Below are positions 60,401 to 64,000 of a DNA stretch of 64,000 nucleotides, piece after piece. Position 1 is the first letter of the stretch. Every line of letters starts with the position of its first letter. The notes beneath the pieces were generated by a model, which had not been told where the DNA came from, did no database searches, and saw only the letters and a list, made by a program, of their open reading frames with translations. Source of the stretch: Pelecanus crispus. Taxonomy: Eukaryota; Chordata; Aves; Pelecaniformes; Pelecanidae. The position numbers were made by a program, and so were the translations under genes. The stretch is from NCBI RefSeq assembly GCF_030463565.1, contig NC_134646.1, forward strand, positions 16,768,001 through 16,832,000. The letters run 5' to 3'.

Positions 60401-63400
60401 TTTACTAGATGGAGCCCACCCCACAGAGGATGCCATCCAAAGAGGCTTTTTTCCTTCTTCACTGGGTGAAAAATGGTTGCGCCAGGTGGCAACTCTGAAC
60501 ACAGGTAAAGAGCGGACAATACGCACCAGCACGGGATCCGCTGGAGACGCACGGCCTCTTCTGTGTGCTGCAGCTGTCGGGCATCGGCTGTCTCTCTGAA
60601 CAGGGACCACAATCCACTTCTAATCTCACGCCTGCTTCTGGTCTGGGCTAGCAACATTCAGAATTGATCTGAACCTACCAGATAGCCTAAGAATTAACAG
60701 GTTATTTTAATTACCTAACAAATCCAGGCGTTGGGATCAACTCGGTGGGGCTCTTTTCTGCGTAACAGTGCCAAAGGCCTTCAATCTTCCTGCCCTCTCT
60801 GCCCAAAACTGCAGTCAGTAGGGTAGGTGGCAGGGAGCAGAGCCTGATTCAACAGCAGCTATTGCTCATTTTCTTGTCACTCTATAGGTCACTGGCTGGC
60901 AGAAATCTCTGTGGAAATGCATCTAAAAATATTTTGAAAACTTGGCCTCCACTGATGAGAAAATTAAGTGGTGACTCATGCTCCCATCAGCTCCAGACTT
61001 GATTACTGCAATTTGATGGACTGAGAAGCTGATATTCCACCGAGACTGCAATTTGCTTAGGGGAGCAGCCGAGAGGCCTCATTGGCACCAATTGCTTCCA
61101 ACACATCTCTCTTGTCCTTTTAATCACTAACAAATTTAATTTCACTTCTCACTGAAGATCTCACTCTCCACTTTTCTGGCAAGAGAACAATTCAGAGGCT
61201 GCTTTCATGACCTCTGCTACAGCTCTAGATGCCAGCATGAAGCGGACCTGCCTGTAGCAATGCCTCGCACCTGCATTCCCCGGCATTGCTTTCTCCAGTC
61301 CTGCACATCTGAAGCCACTGGACAGTCCTTGTCCGTGCCACTCCAAAAGATTACTTACCGTCCTGCAGGGCGTTCTCTGCTGAATGAGAATTTTACAGGA
61401 ACTTTACACATAAACTTTGAAGAATTTAATTCAAAATGCCTCCTCAAAGAAGCCACAGTCTAATGATAACAAGAGACAATGTGGTTTAAGCAAGAAAATT
61501 GCAAAGAGGGAGCGACCTCCCTCTTCTGACATTGTTCCGATATGATGCTGCAGTTTTGGAAATGGAAGATTGGGGCTACCCACGGAAATAGGGACAAAAG
61601 AGAACCGGTTGGTTAGATGCTGGAAAGGGCAGGCCATCAAATCGCAAGTAAAATACTCTTCATTTACTCTCGTCATGCGCTACATTATCACCGAGCTTTG
61701 TTAGAACAATGGCAGGGCTTTTCAGACAGCTTCCCTAGGGAGGCTGCTCTGCAGCTTAACAGCCCTTTCACTGGAGATGTGCAGGTGTAACCAAGGGCAG
61801 AATTGAGTCTCTTCTCTATTTAACGCGTTTGCGAGGGACTGTATGTGTTTCTGGCACTTTATAATAATAGTAATATAAATGCATTTGGATTGTAACAAAA
61901 TGGAGAAACTATGATTTAGCCCTTTACTGTATTGTAATTCCCAAATGCACCAGCATCTATTTAAGTGCAAAATACTCTACAGTTTACAAATACAATGCTG
62001 CGATCATCTGCTGTAAAGGTTCTGTATGAGATTATGATTCAATACAAAACACAATTCAGTGTCTGAAATTTCATTTTTAATGTCAGAATAACATCAAAAA
62101 AGTACCTCTTTCTCCATATGCAGTCTTGCAAAAAAAAATGTATACCAGGGACTTGGTCCTTTCTAGTGATTTCTACATATATAACTGCTCATCTCTTATG
62201 CACGTATGCACTTGCACATAAATAAATGTGCTTCCAGACAGACAATATTTCATCTTGCCTTCTAACCTCCTGCTGTCAAGGTATTTCCACAGAAAACTGT
62301 ACACAAATAAAACTAACAGCTCCTCTTTCTCTGACTGCCAGAATAACGTAGGGGACTACTTCTGTAAAACCAAGCTGCTGGATTACTCTCCTTTTGCTCT
62401 GTGAACAAGCACAACTGCGCAGCTTCTGCTGAGATTGCCTTTTCTGTCATATAACCTATTTGCACTAACTAAAGGATCTATAAGAAAAAACACAACCACA
62501 GTTTTGATTTTAACTACATTAAAAATTATATATCTTGGACCTATTACTGGGGTCATCAAAAGCTTCTCAATTTAGTGCACAAAAAGGGAAATAAAAAGTT
62601 TGAGTAACTCAACACAAAGTGCTAAGATACCCTGTGACCTCTGAAGTGCTCTTTTATTGTTTGGGCTTTTTTTTTCTGCTACCTGCTGTCATTAGGTGAG
62701 ATTATAGATATACAGAAGATAAGTGTTGATGATCAAGAAAATCCTTATGTTTTAACATGGGCAAAGTTCTCGCTTGCCAGCAGGTTTGCCTGATTATGTT
62801 CAATACCAGATATCTCTCAGTTAAATTTAAAGCCAAGAATTTCAGAAGATTCAGAACTGTTCTAAACCTCTACTGAAAAACTGGTGGAGTTCAATGAATT
62901 AATTTTCAGTTGACGATAATTTGCAGTATTCTGAGGACTTTCTTTCCCCAAGTTTAGTTCACAAAATAGTTCTGTACAGTTCACGGATTTTTTTTTTTTT
63001 TTTTTAAGAACAAGCAAACAGTTTAAAAGCTTACCCACAAAAGAACAAAACATACGTAAGAGGTAAAAGGTTGACCTAGAGGATAAGTAATTTTATCTTG
63101 TTTTCCTATTAACAAAATTAAATTCAAACCCATTCTCTTTATTAAAGACATGTAGGCATAATAACACATCATAAACATCTTAACAGTCTTTAAACATAAC
63201 AGAATTGATATGCATAATTAAGTTTCATTAAGTATGGATTTAAAATATGTATTTCAGTTTTGCTTTTTATTCCCTTTAGACCAACACCTCCGACACTCAT
63301 ACACAATGTTTAGGCTGCCCCAAGCAATCAATAAGGATTTTGTAAAGGCTCTAACAAAACTCCATCTTAAAGCAGTTTGAAATATTCTTAAATGTAGAAA

Positions 63401-64000
63401 AAAATCAACAAAGAAAAAAGGATGTGTTCAGTGGAATCTAAGCAAGTTGCTGGATGTACTGAAAGTCGGAGATTCAGTACGTAGAGGTAGCTTGGGTACG
63501 GTAAGGGTACAGTAAGGATACTTGCAGTGTTCTGACTATTTAGCATTAACACAACCACAGTAAGTTACTGTCTGCTTGAACTCTTCCTATATATTTTTAA
63601 AAAAGCGAGCACTCCTTCTGGGCCTGTTGCTTTGCCATTGAAAACCAACAGAAAGAGTCATAGATTTCAGTGGGATTGGGATTAAGTCCTTATATAGTCT
63701 GGAAGTTCAGATTTATGGAAACAGGACAAAAAGAAACTGTCCTGAGTCCGGACTCTCCACTGCAAGCAGGGTTTTTAAGCCCAGACAAAGGAATTTTTTC
63801 CCATGTGGAACCAGTCACCGGTTAGCATGCTTAAGGAAGGGGAACCTTGACTTTGGCCCAAGAACACGCACGCTATTCTCTCCAATTGCCTCGCAGGTTG
63901 GCCTGTTGGTGGATCTGACTATGGTGTCCAGGGCTGCGCTGATCAGAACTGTGAGCTCACTGCCCGCTGCTCTTTGCACCCCTGGCTCGTGAGAGGAGAG
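57481..64000. other. AT-rich flank, no gene recognised
   Basis: About 6.5 kb without a supported exon or recognised transposon. A GC-rich patch at 58925-59110 stands out from AT-rich surroundings but has no clear splice structure. The absence of recognisable repeats over this distance could mean conserved regulatory DNA, but conservation cannot be seen from one sequence. Confidence 0.5.

Overview
The window is vertebrate nuclear DNA from a bird. It has split genes with GT-AG introns, CpG-island promoters and long AT-rich intergenic stretches. Three CR1 LINE copies carry the ATTCTATG-type 3' tail typical of birds, and there is one solo ERV LTR of a kind common in avian genomes. The species cannot be read from the sequence.

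Two protein genes can be reconstructed, both on the + strand and both with exon phases that join without error. LSM6 (non-coding first exon near 27.2 kb, coding exons 28.54-33.87 kb) encodes the 80-residue Sm-like protein of the LSm1-7 and LSm2-8 rings. REELD1 (coding exons 43.43-51.75 kb) encodes a 516-residue predicted single-pass membrane protein with a signal peptide, an N-terminal reelin domain, a Pro/Ser/Ala-rich stalk and a short cytoplasmic tail. I recall the same order on human 4q31.22, which supports both names. The two genes show no functional link; they are simply neighbours. The next gene expected from that human order, SLC10A7, was not found before the window ends.

Layout: 1-3.9 kb has no gene. 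At 3.95-5.1 kb a GC-rich island holds three CCAAT boxes exactly 31 bp apart and a strong splice-donor sequence, and is interrupted by a 562-bp solo LTR; this looks like the promoter of an unrecognised transcript. 5.1-25.7 kb is gene-free and carries a CR1, a small hAT-like element with an 8-bp target-site duplication and several probable MIR relics. 25.76-26.67 kb is a longer CR1 fragment ending beside the LSM6 CpG island. LSM6 follows, then an 8-kb gap containing two matching spaced inverted repeats. REELD1 comes next, with a GGT microsatellite, a purine-rich tract and a third CR1 in its last intron. 52-56.7 kb is gene-free apart from a hairpin, 56.7-57.5 kb is a second orphan CpG island with a close CTCF-core match, and 57.5-64 kb is AT-rich with no recognised gene.
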